DNA of 64,000 nt from Acanthaster planci. Lineage: Eukaryota > Echinodermata > Asteroidea > Valvatida > Acanthasteridae. This document shows, one piece after another, positions 25,501-36,528 of the stretch. Below the pieces are notes generated by a model. It saw nothing but the letters and a program-made list of their open reading frames with translations, searched no databases and had not been told where the DNA came from. The position numbers and the translations under genes are program-made. Each line of letters starts with the position of its first letter. The first letter of the stretch is position 1. The DNA is taken from NCBI RefSeq assembly GCF_001949145.1, contig NW_019091403.1, forward strand, positions 1,325,297 to 1,389,296, given 5' to 3'.

Positions 25501-27404
25501 AGGATTCCCGCAAGACTTCCGTCATCTCACCTGCCCAAGGTGGTGTGCAAACTATATCAAACCTGCCCCGAACTTTGCTCGGTGTCCTTATTTATCGATA
25601 CTCAAATGGACGCAAGCAAAGGACAGCTGCTTCATGATAGTCTTATTTGTGTCTTGGCCTTCTTGGTACACATCACCTATTGAATTTAGTCTAATTATGT
25701 TTGCATGCTATTTGTTTTTCATGCAGGGTGCATCGGAAACAGGTATAGCGATCGGGGAATATCTCGATCTGTACAGGTGATGGGATCCTAACGTAAAGCA
25801 TGGGAAACCAAATTAGCTATCTGTATCTCTATTCGTCCACTGCGAGGAATTCAGAATGGAGGCAATGAGAGATTTCAACAGACGCTGCTTGCTGAGACGT
25901 AACCAGGTTGATACTCATTAGGTATGTAGAGGATAAGATTCAACTGTTGAAAATAGTATTTCCCACTTGGGATATAACTAAACTAATCAACGATTGAGCT
26001 ACACATTAGCACATTCATTTCACTTCATTCTCTGCAATATTTTTCGCATGATTTTCAGCTACATCAATAAAAAATACGATTTATTAGTCGGTAAGTCCAA
26101 TGTTTACGTGTACCATTTTCCTGGCAAAAAGTAACATTTGGCAGGAGACCCATAGGCGTCAGAAAAGTAGAACCTGCTTTTATTACCTTGTTATAAATGG
26201 TTTTTGAAGAAACATGCGGGTTTGAATATCAACTGTCCGGATGTTTCTGTAGAATGTAAAACAATATGCAAAGCAATTATAACGCATGCATTGCAGTTAT
26301 TGCATGCCCCAGAAGCTACATACTTTGTTTCATGTACAGCAATGTTATACGGGCAAATTGGTCTTGTAATAATCCCGGTCCTTTCAAATATGCACCTTTT
26401 CATCATGAACAATCAACAATGTCGTTCTTATACACTTCTGACGAAATATCAAGTCAAAATAGCAGCGCCCTATATTGACACCTATCAAGCAGTGCATTTA
26501 ATGTAATTGTAGTTGAAAAAAATGACTAACCAAACAACTAATTCCACTGCAAATTTGATTTAAAATGCTTCAGACCAAATAGACTATGCTTCTGCCTGTA
26601 TCTTTCTTCCTGAGCGAGAAATAATAAGTAGATGTTGTCAACGACACGATATTGCACATCATTTTGCAGACAACTCACGCTTATAAACGAGCCCGCTGTT
26701 AGTCTTTGCGCGTCAGTTTCAAGCATGCCTTCATGATGAGCAGATACAACGTAATCAAACCACTGGAATGAACGGAGCTCAACTATAGCGACAAGACGAA
26801 GCCTTTGAAACGGTCGACGGGTACAATCCTCACCGGTTGGCATTCCAACACTCACTACTGGTTAATAATGAACTCACACAACGCGCTAGTCCCTCCGCCC
26901 AGCCGTTCTTGGCTGTCGGAACAAGTCATTTGTTTTTTCAGCACCGGCGGCATTCGCATAATGTGACTTGTGGAGTGCTACTCATCCACTCGGCAAGTCT
27001 TATCAATCAGTGGCTGCGGTAGAAATTTAATTTGAATGTCATTCTGGATAGAGATCGCCAGGCGGCAACAGGCCTCACGTGTATGCGTAGGAATTGGAAC
27101 TCTTTATCATTCAAGACAGCATGTTACAGATATCTCCAGCGAAGAAACGTTGATATTCGAACCAAATGTGAAGTGTAAATCGATATCCAGAATTAGAAGC
27201 TGTTTCTGCGGTGGCACAACGCTCATTGACAGGTGGTACGCGCGCGCGTCACATGTCTCTCCAAAACCAATATGGTGTCGTGATTTATCAAATGCACGCG
27301 TGTGTCAAGCTTAAGAACGCGCGTGAGCGCGGTGCCAACGCAGTTATGGCGTCTTTTTAGTGTATAAACAGTATATACTCAATTTATTTTGCATATTCTA
27401 AAAT
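22573..27404. other. Gene-free stretch
   Basis: No gene is supported here. The longest open frame (25303-25683, 126 codons, plus strand) has no recognisable domain, no good start context and no splice flanks I trust. An 8-bp perfect inverted repeat, ATGCAAGT-TGTC-ACTTGCAT, lies at 23325-23344. Three TAGGCCTA palindromes occur near 23688, 24556 and 24718, and a run of alternating CG lies near 27240. Confidence 0.5.
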
Positions 27405-27722
27405 GGGTGCATTCGATTAGCTTACACGTGTAAGTCAAACTTACACGAGAGCGTTCGTTTAGCCATCACGTGATCCTCGTGCCAGCCCCAGTGTCAGCCA
27501 CTACTACCCTGGTTGGCGAGCAGGTCTCTGGAGGCTGCCCGAGTGTAATGACGTCACAGATGGACTGTTCGTGCATGGACGTACATTATGGAACTTGGCG
27601 GGGACTTGACCTTTTTCCCAGACTGCCTTGGCGAGCGAGTACAATGCAGCGTTCGATTACTCATTTCGAGGCTTCCCTTGGTGTAACACTGGTGTCTTCA
27701 GGGAAGCTAATCGAACGCACCC
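27405..27722. mobile_element. 318-bp MITE with inverted ends and AAT target duplication
   Basis: The left end is GGGTGCATTCGATTAGCTT from 27405. The reverse complement of the right end, from 27722, is GGGTGCGTTCGATTAGCTT, a 19-bp TIR with one mismatch. AAT stands immediately outside both ends (27402-27404 and 27723-27725), a plausible 3-bp target duplication. GCGTTCG-TTTAG/ATTA motifs recur inside each end (near 27450 and 27648). The left subterminal part has a CTTACACGTGTAAG palindrome and the right has GCTTCCCT/AGGGAAGC arms. The interior encodes nothing convincing; open frames crossing it run out of the element. A GGG-starting element with a 3-bp duplication would fit a PIF/Harbinger-like relative, but superfamily assignment is inference. 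Confidence 0.75.
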
Positions 27723-29820
27723 AATGTCACCACATATCATGTGGCTGTTTTCACAACCCCGATTGGAGACCAATAACAAAAATACCTTGCCATGCTCAGA
27801 CACGGGGTTGTACACATTGAGTAATCTACGGGATTGATAAGAACTGTGAATAAACTATAAACTATGACGATAGTTGATAACGGCACTCTGCGTATACCGT
27901 CTCGCCATTTCAAACCACGCAGATCGTATGCACACGTAAAAAAGCATTTTTGACAATAGGATATTTACCAATAATTACACATTCGACATGTACATGAGAG
28001 TACACATTGTGCCGTGGATTATTGTCATGTGTTCATTTGGAATTTGCGCGCTTGCAGTGATTTATAAAACAGCTAGTTTAGACGAAAACACTGGCCGGTT
28101 TCGTGATATTATTGGGGTGGGGATATGGAAAGTAGATAAATTCTATTTGGTAAGGTTATATTGCGCCTTTATTGCGAATTTTAATAGTGATTTTGTCTCA
28201 ACGTGTGAACACGATGTGTGTAGAGAGTCAAGCCCAACGCTAAACATCCCATTGACCTACTTACAACCGTTTACTTGTCATCAGACTTGATAACAAAGTC
28301 GGCCGATAGACGATACTGGATAATACACGACGGCAAGATTGCACAGCTCAACATTTTGTACAATGATGGCGTCATCAGAGCATTGCATTGCCAGTGAATA
28401 CATAAAAGGGGAGTGTCAGATAGAGATGAGATCATGAGACGAGATGGTCGTTCTTGTGGCGCCAAATTTCCCCACCAAATCTCCCCACCAAATCATTCCC
28501 ATCAAACCTGGGCATTTGTGCCGGCAAGTGTTCCATTACACTGCTTGTTTCGGGAAACAAATTAATTTGGAGGGAGGATTTAATGCCCACATCACGCAGG
28601 GGATTCTCTGGATCCTTGAGGCTACTTTTAAAAAGCCACACAGGGGTATTAAACTTCTTGGAAGCGCCGGTGTAATCTGATGGAGTTTGTGCAAATGCAA
28701 CCTTACAGTTCCACTGGGTTACGTATGTTCTTGCTATTTAGGGTACCATTGGTGTACATAATTTTATTATGCTATCAATTCGCATGTTCATGAGAAAAGG
28801 TGTGATGTTAGGAGGAAACCTCCATGTTTAGAAGTAAATCAACCATAGCTTAAAGAATGTGTGTTATTTTCTGTCCTATGTTCTCCACACCTTTGTTATT
28901 TCTGTATGTTTCAGTAGTTGACAGTAGGCGAGTGAGCAAAGTTTAATTCACATAAATCGTCAATGAGCCAATTTCGGGAAACAATTTAAACAGAGGCTCC
29001 ATGTTGTTTTCCTGAGGTGGCACTGAATCATTAATTATTTCAGAAAAAGCACAGAGGATGTTTGATGCTTTTGGAAAGGGTGCTTAGCAGTAAAATTAAC
29101 CAAAATTCTGATCATTAGCACTTTCAGAACTGGATCACACATAAACTATCTATACACGTGAGTATAATGACGCTTGCTAAGAACTAGTTCTTACTTTCCA
29201 CACACGAGCTGGGGCCAAGTTGAGAATATGGTTTCGTCTAAAAGTTCTAGGTAGAATATGTCTGTCGAAAACAGTCGAGAAAAAGTACTGAAATGACTTG
29301 TTTTAGAACAATCCAATCAAAGGGTCACTCCGGTAAACTGTGTTCGGCAATCTGTCTGTTTTGTCTGCATTGTGCAGTCTGCTACAATGGAGAAAAATTA
29401 CACCAAATGCTACAATAGCTACAAATGCTACAAAAGCAAAACCACTTTTAATTGAGTTTTGAGCGATACGAGGGTGAAAATTCAGCTCTTTCCCGCATTG
29501 CTCGAACTGATGACAGATTTTGAGTGCCCAACCTGAATATATTCAGCAGCACAAGATAGGCACACATGAAAGCATATCCTAGAGACTCCTTTGAAATAGC
29601 TTGGAGGGGGGGTCGCTTTTAATGAGGTTATCCCCAACGGCACCAATGCAAATCAGCATCCAGAACCCAGAACCTTGTCGCTCAATTTGAGCAGTCCAGC
29701 CCTTGTGGTTATTAAACCCGTTCGTGCTGTCCTATGTTAAGATATGAATGTAGACGAACACGTAAACACGCTGTAATCGAGACCTGGTTTATGAATCCAG
29801 ATTATATCGTAGCCTGCGGG
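27723..29820. other. Gene-free stretch with a short tandem repeat
   Basis: No gene is supported. At 28462-28499 a 13-bp unit CCAAATyTCCCCA is repeated almost three times in tandem. Overlapping open frames on both strands at 28432-28680 are shadows of this low-complexity segment. Confidence 0.5.
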
Positions 29821-29870
29821 TTCGGTGACGTCATACTGTCTGGTGACGTCAGCCAGTATTAGGCGGGAAA
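29821..29870. promoter_or_regulatory. Paired CRE palindromes next to an E2F-like site
   Basis: GGTGACGTCA occurs twice within about 26 bp (TGACGTCA near 29826-29833 and 29844-29851), followed by TTAGGCGGGAAA near 29859-29870. TGACGTCA is the full CREB/ATF palindrome, and GGCGGGAAA matches the E2F/DP consensus in reverse. The cluster resembles a promoter or enhancer core. No open frame with good start context follows on either strand within 1 kb, so the target, if any, is unknown. Confidence 0.4.
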
Positions 29871-32800
29871 GAAAAAACACGACAGCGACAAAGCGCTGCA
29901 TTATTCAGGTTCTTATGCTTGCGTGCATCTCTTTAAAATCTTTGCACAGACCTTACGAGGGACATAAAATGATCGCTAAGTCTATTAATTAACTGCAATG
30001 AACAAAAGGAAGTTGATGGCTTAATGAATGCGCTGTAGATTATATTGAAACCTACTGCACGGGCCATTTTAATGCCAAGGCATAGCTTATGCCAATTTTC
30101 TGCACCTTATATTAGATGGAAACAACATTTTACCAGCGAATGAACTTCGGTAAACACCGCGTCTGCTGGCAGATTAATGTGTTTGCTTGTCGGATTTACA
30201 ATAATAGTAGCCGACGGAAAACGCTTAAATGCCATGATGACCATCTTACATTCAAAATTTCAAAAATATTTTTTCGTATTTAGAATAAATCGACTGATCT
30301 ATTGGAAACATCTTTTAACCCCTAAAACTGATCGTGATCTTCGATGGGATGTTTTATCGATATCCAGTGTTGCTTCGTTAAGGTTAGATTCTGGATGGAT
30401 TCGCACCAATATTTCAAGCCAGTTGCAGAGCCCTTGCCAATATAAACCCTGCAGTTTCGATTATTCCGTCTGAAACCAAACAACCCGAGTCAAGCGGGCG
30501 TATGAATTTGACAAGCCACTTCCCCACTTTTCAGGATATGAAACGAATTAAAGTCGATTTACCGCGGAGGACTAGAACAAACAATTTTCGATGCAGAGGA
30601 AGTTAATTTCTTAGCCGTCAGTGTTCGCTCATCCTGTCCCATGGTTATTTAGGCTTTAATAACTGCTGGGAAAGACGTTTGGTGGGGAGACGTGACATTT
30701 GAACATGAGGGCAAAGTTGCAAGAGTATATCGGATATTTTTTATGCAGTTAGAGTTTTTATACATTTCTATTCAACACTGCCCACAGTTTGTTCAATTTC
30801 AAATTGAATCCAAAGAGATCAAGCGATAATTGGTTGGGTCTGGGCCATTTTCACACTGGGTTTCTGCAGAAGGAAATAGAAAGTTATGCTCTGTGCTGTT
30901 GCCACATTGTTCGTCTAAACTGAAAACCATCACTGACGTCACATAAATATTGTACCAAAACACATATGCTACCTGCAACCAGAATCCTGATCCTGACAGT
31001 GGCAGGTGTATAGAGACATTTCACCTCATGTCGAAGCAAAACAAGCCGAATGAAAAGCTCTAAGCACATTCTAGATTAATATTCTGACAATCGACAGGCA
31101 CAACGACCCATCCAGCTTTGAGACTAGTAAAATGTTCCTGTCGTACACCACATGGCGTCTGCAGAAACTATATATATGCCAGCAATGAACATCACTAGAT
31201 GTGCATTAGGACGTACATTCATAAACGCTCTGACTAACAGAAAAGACATTTGATGTCTTGTCAGCTGAACTAATAGGTATTTGTTTACAAAAGCAGCCAG
31301 AATCTCCTCTTGGTATCATGTTCATATCATGCTGAGAGCTAGCCCGGCGTACTCGCCCGTTGCAATACGTACAGTCGATGGAAACTCCTTTCTCGTGTTA
31401 TGCATCATGTTTGTGAGGGTTGACGCAGAAGTTGAACGATCTCATCACCAGCACGTACCACAATTAAAGTAAACAGTGCAATGCAGAAAATTGTTGAGCA
31501 ATACAATAGTGACCCGTAAGGAATTCTGTCTTACCACAAAATGTGCAATACTTTACAGTCTGCCACTGTCGCCACGGGAAACCGTCGGGGGACGTACCAT
31601 ATTATTCTTCAATTGATTTAGTGGAGGTATTGTTTGAGAAAAAGCCATCATCGAGACGAGACGCCGTCTCAAGTTACTTTTCATGCCTTCTACTCCTGTA
31701 GTTTCGGCTTGAACGTATTCAGCTCAACGTGCATTAGGTTTTGAGTTCTTACACGACACCGCCAACTTTCCCATAGTCTTTGCTTGCCATTTATGATGTC
31801 ATTGACACATTTGGTTATTCCTAAGGTTAATGACTACACATAAATAAATAACAATATACAAAATAAACAACAGCCAAACACCAGGCCACCTGCATTACTT
31901 TCTCTTCTGACCCTCATAGTCTGGAGCCTGTTATTCTGGTCAGTACCTCACAACACCGTGGAACTAGGTCAGTGGACTAATCCCACCAGATTCCAGTTAC
32001 TCCAAACCCCTCCAGAAATATCACATCAAATCCTAGTGACGGGACAAACGAAAAAAAATCGATGAAGCGGCATTATATGAAGCGATGACCCTTCCGCTTA
32101 ACTGGTAATCGTCACAGCAAAATGCAAACTGAGAATACGCTCAGCTGTGAGTAATTCGCCGTTCTGTTTTCCTCTCCCGAGATTTCATAAATTGGAAGAT
32201 CCAATATTGGGCAAGAGCAGGCTGAGTTGATTACACGTCACGTAACGAAGATATATATATAATCGAAGGAACCAACCTTCCTATCCCGACTTGAGTAAAA
32301 TGAGATAAGACGAAAGAAGACAACTCAAGCCAAAGACTAGTCCTCAAAAATACAAAATAACTTGACTCACAAAAAGGGCATGGTTTAAAACAAGACTGAG
32401 TGATTAAAAAGTGTCAAATTACTTTAAAACTGTTCAGAGGCATTAAATGGTGTAGAAAGTGCATAGAATAAAATATGATTCATGACACTTGTAAAAATCT
32501 CTGACATGCTTCCAATCTTCCTTGGTGTTCCAATGAATAAAATGGAACATCGATCAATGAAGGAAATCGAGGCAAACGTAGCTATCATGTACTGTGTAGT
32601 TTCACCTGTTATATCGTTTAACATACATTTGTATATTTGATCAGTTAAGATAGATACTAGACCAAAACATTACCCAGCCACCTCCTCTCAATGTAACTTC
32701 AAACCAGCTTAACATTAGTTTCTCAACCATGAGATAAATTTAGTGCAGACGTGCTTCGCTGGTATCAAACATTCAAAATAATGGGAACCAGAGCTATCAT

Positions 32801-32980
32801 TTTTCATAACTCGATTAAGGTCTTGAATTAACCTTGTATTGTTCCAGCGAAAAAGTTCTACACAAAGCAGAAAGAGAATTACTACGCAATAGAAGGGTTA
32901 GTGCCTGCAATATGGAATCCATGTTTGTTATTCTAAATCTACACCCTACTTCAAAATAAACGTGTCTACAAAATGAACAC
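29871..32980. other. Gene-free stretch
   Basis: The only open frames are short (up to about 98 codons) and lack recognisable domains or conserved-looking splice flanks. One more CRE palindrome lies near 30933. I see no RNA gene and no clear transposon ends. Confidence 0.5.
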
Positions 32981-33184
32981 TAGTTGCGTAACTACGGGAG
33001 GGGGGAGAGAACAAGTGCCCCCAGCGGAAGTCTGTGCCCCCGTGGGTGCCCCCTTCCACATGAAAATTTGAAATGCACCCATTCTACATGCAATGTAAAG
33101 TTGACTTACTGTCTATGACTCTTCGAAAAACAAAATGTGTGCATGAGAGGAAAAGAAAAATGCTACCCTATAGCTACGCTACTG
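32981..33184. mobile_element. Decayed hAT-like MITE
   Basis: The left end TAGTTGCGTAACTACGGGAG resembles the CAGTGGCGTAACTA start typical of hAT-type MITEs. The right end, reverse-complemented from 33184, starts CAGTAGCGTAGCTATAGGG. G-runs and CCCCC stretches near the left end are also usual in this group. No 8-bp target duplication remains and there is no coding capacity. The call rests on recall of hAT terminal patterns and needs a repeat-library match. Confidence 0.5.
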
Positions 33185-33837
33185 TAAGAGTTTCCACCAC
33201 TGATCTCTGGTTCCCACAGTAGGAAGCGTGCAAAGAGCCATGACCTCCACATGCACCCAATATAAAACTCTGAGAGTAAATCTAACGAGACGTTTATAAC
33301 ATATCCTTCATATTGCTCATCGCATACATGTACCACTGATTTAAATAATAGTTTTAATTAGTCGGGAAGACACAACCACGAACTGCAGTGCTGGTTGTTG
33401 ATTTTTTTGTGTAACAAGAACACAGAATATTGAAATGAGTGGTAACAGCAATCGTTCGCATGCATAATTATCAGGTAATAGTTTCAGGTGCACAAACGGA
33501 GGAATACTTTATACCATGTTCCATAAGTCTGTTCAGGACCTCGGACGACTACATACTTTTGTCGATTTTTGTCATGTTGTTAGGTGTTTGTGCATGAATA
33601 ACACTCATTTTAAAACTCTCTTTGAACTTATGTCGCAGGTTCGTACTGGGAATCGAGTTGGGAAGCTCCAAGGTAGAAGGCCAATACACAGCCGCATATA
33701 AGCTTGGAATTTAGTTTCAACCCTCCTTCAACCCATGCTTCAACCAACCCCCTCGGCGAACCAACTTGGCTTCGGTTAGACAACAGCTGGTCACAACATG
33801 TATGCCATCACAATGTGCGAATGGATCACCAGTGCAG

Positions 33838-33845
33838 ATGACGTC
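33838..33845. promoter_or_regulatory. CRE-type palindrome upstream of the membrane-protein gene
   Basis: A perfect TGACGTCA, followed by CGTAA, lies about 290 bp before the preferred start codon at 34132. No TATA box is obvious between this site and the gene. A role in its transcription is inference from position only. Confidence 0.3.
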
Positions 33846-34027
33846 ACGTAACACTCAACACTAGTTCAAGGCAAACTATAAAGTTGTGTGCACCCATGTC
33901 GGCGGAATCTATTACAACACTGCGTGCTATTGTGTGCGCACAATGATATTCCACGCATAAGCAGTAAACAATTGATATCTGTGCATAATTTGTGAATATA
34001 CCAACTTGGGCCAAAGTACACTCCAAG

Positions 34028-34041
34028 TTTTCTTTATTCAG
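34028..34041 (+). other. Candidate 3' splice site before the membrane-protein ORF
   Basis: TTTTCTTTATTCAG is a pyrimidine-rich tract ending in AG, a good acceptor, 90 bp upstream of the preferred ATG. If used, 34042 begins an exon whose 5' part is untranslated, with upstream exon(s) elsewhere. A GTAAGT donor-like sequence occurs seven bases or so inside it, so a cryptic or alternative micro-exon is also possible. Confidence 0.45.
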
Positions 34042-34131
34042 ACGGGTGGCAGTAAGTGGTCTTTGTTTGGAACCGGTTACAAACATCAGTACATGTACGA
34101 CGTGTGCCAAACTTCGGAAGAGAGTGCCATA

Positions 34132-34644
34132 ATGGAAACGGAAACTCGACAGGTTTGGGCCTGTAAGTCCACTAGTAGAGGGTTATTTGCACTGCTCTCA
34201 AGGACAACAATACCTTTCCACGCTCTATTGAACACACCTTTGTGTGTTTTGACTATAATGCTAGGCTACGGAGTCTGGCGGGGCCATTGTGCACCGTTGG
34301 AGGGATCAATGACAAGTGAGGATTTTTTGGAGGACTATTCGGCTGACTACAGCAGAGACAGTCAGGGCTCACAGTCGATACAAAAAATGCAGGGCTACCC
34401 AGGACCCGAAGAAGATGCACCAGGTTTCAAGTACAGCTTCAACGCAGTAGCGTCCCCGAAATACATGTACGAAGGTGTAATCATCTGTCTGCTGGCTGTC
34501 ACGGCGTTCATTGGACTCGTGGTCTGGGTCCTCAAGTCCAACTTTGAGGAGCGACAGACACGAAGAATGCGTCGGGAAGCGTCTTTGCGGGACCGGAACT
34601 CGAATGTCAGTCCACTCATGACGCCGGATTCGGAGGAATCATGA
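34132..34644 (+). CDS. Small uncharacterised transmembrane protein, 170 aa
   Basis: I do not recognise the family. The ATG at 34132 has A at -3 and G at +4; an in-frame ATG at 34006 would add 42 residues but lies upstream of a good acceptor (34041), so I prefer 34132. Residues 27-49 are hydrophobic and could be a signal peptide or first membrane segment, ending near the Arg-Gly-His-Cys at 50-53. Residues 61-77 are strongly acidic with Tyr69 and Tyr73, typical tyrosine-sulfation context. Residues 113-135 form a clear transmembrane helix, followed by Lys136 and a basic stop-transfer run (RQTRRMRR, 141-148). The tail to Ser170 holds Ser-Pro and Thr-Pro sites (160-165). I infer a single-pass type I protein at the cell surface or in the secretory pathway, or a two-pass one if the first segment is kept. 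The ORF is intact, uses mixed G/C-ending codons unlike its surroundings, and ends in TGA. The only comparably long frame on the opposite strand is a shadow. Confidence 0.75.
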   Translation: METETRQVWACKSTSRGLFALLSRTTIPFHALLNTPLCVLTIMLGYGVWRGHCAPLEGSMTSEDFLEDYSADYSRDSQGSQSIQKMQGYPGPEEDAPGFKYSFNAVASPKYMYEGVIICLLAVTAFIGLVVWVLKSNFEERQTRRMRREASLRDRNSNVSPLMTPDSEES

Positions 34645-35320
34645 CACGCAGAAATGAAGGCACTGTCTACTGCTGATCTTTGTATATAATCAGTTTCATG
34701 GTGTACCTATAATGTCAGACGATTGATGTACATGTGTGTCTATGGAAAGGCAGCCAGCCAATGTCATAAACAATGACGGAATTTGGAAACTTTCATCAAA
34801 CTGTTTGGTATTTCACGTTAACGTTTCCCGCCGATTTCTCACGCTTTTTGTGACTTCTTGATCTAAACACCCTCACAGCTAGAGGAATTGTTATCCGGGG
34901 AAAATTAATCTACCTTTTGGCCCGAATATCAGGTTTGTTAACTGACTATTGGTACTACTACTAGAAACATGTACAGAAAGAAATCTCCTCGTACTGTACA
35001 TGTACTCTACTACTACACACACCAGCGCGCTGCACGGGTCTTCAGAAAAATTACCCACTCACTCTGTTAAACAGCAGTAACCACACAGCTGGACGTGAGC
35101 CATTGAATTCAACGCGGTGCTGCAGAGTACAAGTACATGCACATGATCTCGGGAGAGATACGGTTCACTGCAACTTGTTTGTTGACTGGGGGCCATGGAG
35201 TGCGTTCAGGTGATGTCAACAAGCAAATGAACACAAGCTCTGGCTGTACACGTACATTATATAGGGGATGTGAACGGCACCATGCACGGAATATATCACT
35301 CTGTTCAACAAACATCACCG

Positions 35321-35326
35321 AATAAA
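35321..35326 (+). terminator. Candidate poly(A) signal
   Basis: This is the first AATAAA after the 34644 stop codon. It would give a 3' untranslated region of about 0.7 kb. The sequence following it is moderately G/T-rich. Use of this signal by the upstream gene is inferred from position. Confidence 0.4.
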
Positions 35327-35329
35327 TGT

Positions 35330-36090
35330 ATAACATTACTGCCAGGTTGAGAATGGATGTACAAAAAATTGGTATTGCAGCTTTAATAAGTGCACCCATC
35401 ATTATGTAAAAGTGTCTTCTCCAGAGCTTGTTTTCCCCTTGTGTTAACTTTTGTCACCGAAATAACGCGTGTACCTGAATCTGAGATCACCGCATCTACA
35501 TGTACCATATAAACGAAATTTGGCCACTTGTCAGGAAATTTTTATAACTAAAAACCTTCAATTTTCTCCGACAAGCTCCTGTTTATTATCATGCTTAGAA
35601 ATCAGTAGTCATTTCTCGACCTGTGTCCACGACCAGCGGCTGCAATGTCAGTTAGGTCATAACGTTAGGCTGCCGAGGATCGAGAGTACGTATATACTTT
35701 TTAATAGCTCCCCTTAGGCCATAGGCTCGGTAGCAGTCGAGAATCATCTCTAGGGGTGTGTTCAGCAATTAGGACCCACTGTGACTTGCACCAGCCTCTC
35801 CTCGTGATGTCTAGGTTATGTGTTAGCACGTCTGTCAACACTTCAAGCTAGCTGGTTTTTATTAGCTTACAGTCGTCACGTGACCTCACGAGGACAACTT
35901 CTGTACAAACAGTCAGCACAGTGTCTGAAATGTGACTTCAATCATTACTGCCTGAACGGTCAAACCTGTTCAGTTGTGAGAAAAGCCTAACATTCAGATG
36001 TGATCCTTGGATTGTTTAGAAATGGAAACTCAAGAGGGAATGTAATTTACAAAGTCATAATAAATTGGTCTTTGATTGTAACAACCGAAA
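35330..36090. other. Gene-free stretch
   Basis: Only short, overlapping open frames are present. A TCACGTGA palindrome (E-box core CACGTG) lies near 35877. I see nothing else I can name. Confidence 0.5.
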
Positions 36091-36093
36091 AAA

Positions 36094-36174
36094 GTGTTTC
36101 AATGTAGGTTTGTCTCTGAAATCGATTGTTTGGCCCAAATAATCGATTTAAGAGACAACTTTACATTGAAACAC
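36094..36174 (+). ncRNA. Long near-perfect hairpin: candidate miRNA precursor or palindromic MITE
   Basis: The 34-nt arms 36094-36127 and 36141-36174 pair with 30 Watson-Crick pairs, 2 G-U pairs (plus-strand RNA) and 2 mismatches. The 13-nt loop GTTTGGCCCAAAT can close four further pairs. There are no bulges. Stem length and loop size suit a metazoan pre-miRNA with flanks, and the two mismatches plus wobbles make it less than perfectly palindromic. A short palindromic MITE would look similar. I match neither arm to a miRNA family I know. The feature stands 1.4 kb downstream of the membrane-protein stop codon on the same strand. The opposite strand would fold too, less well because G-U pairs become A-C. 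Confidence 0.4.
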
Positions 36175-36422
36175 ATTTACATGTATGTTTGTAATGCAAC
36201 GTTCAAGTTTGTTTTGATTTAAAGAGATAAACTATGTCTGTCTTGTTACTGTAAAGTGTCACTTTGACAGGGATGGACTTTTAACAGCAATGTGAACAAA
36301 GCAAACAGTGTACATGTATACACGTCATTATCGGCCTATAAAAAATCAAAATATACGCTTGAGTTGGTTTACAACGATAGGAAATAAAATTCCTTGGACT
36401 CGGTACCTAATGTTGTTTGCAT

Positions 36423-36528
36423 TAGCGGCGTGGCTAAAATTGTCGCCCCCACTTGATGTTATCACGATTACGTGTATGTCCAACATCCAGTCCCCCGCCC
36501 CGTGCTGAGAATCCTGGCTATACCACTG
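36423..36528. mobile_element. Short hAT-like MITE remnant
   Basis: The right end reverse-complemented from 36528 reads CAGTGGTATAGCCAGGATTC, very like the CAGTGGCGTAGCCAGGAT start of many hAT MITEs. The left end TAGCGGCGTGGCTAAAATTG is a weaker partner, and the CGCCCCC and GTCCCCCGCCCC runs fit the group. At 106 bp it is truncated or internally deleted. No 8-bp target duplication is visible. Confidence 0.45.

Noticed and set aside
27470-27820. 116-codon plus-strand ORF
   Set aside because: It starts within the 318-bp MITE and runs past its right TIR, so it cannot be an element gene or a host gene as it stands.
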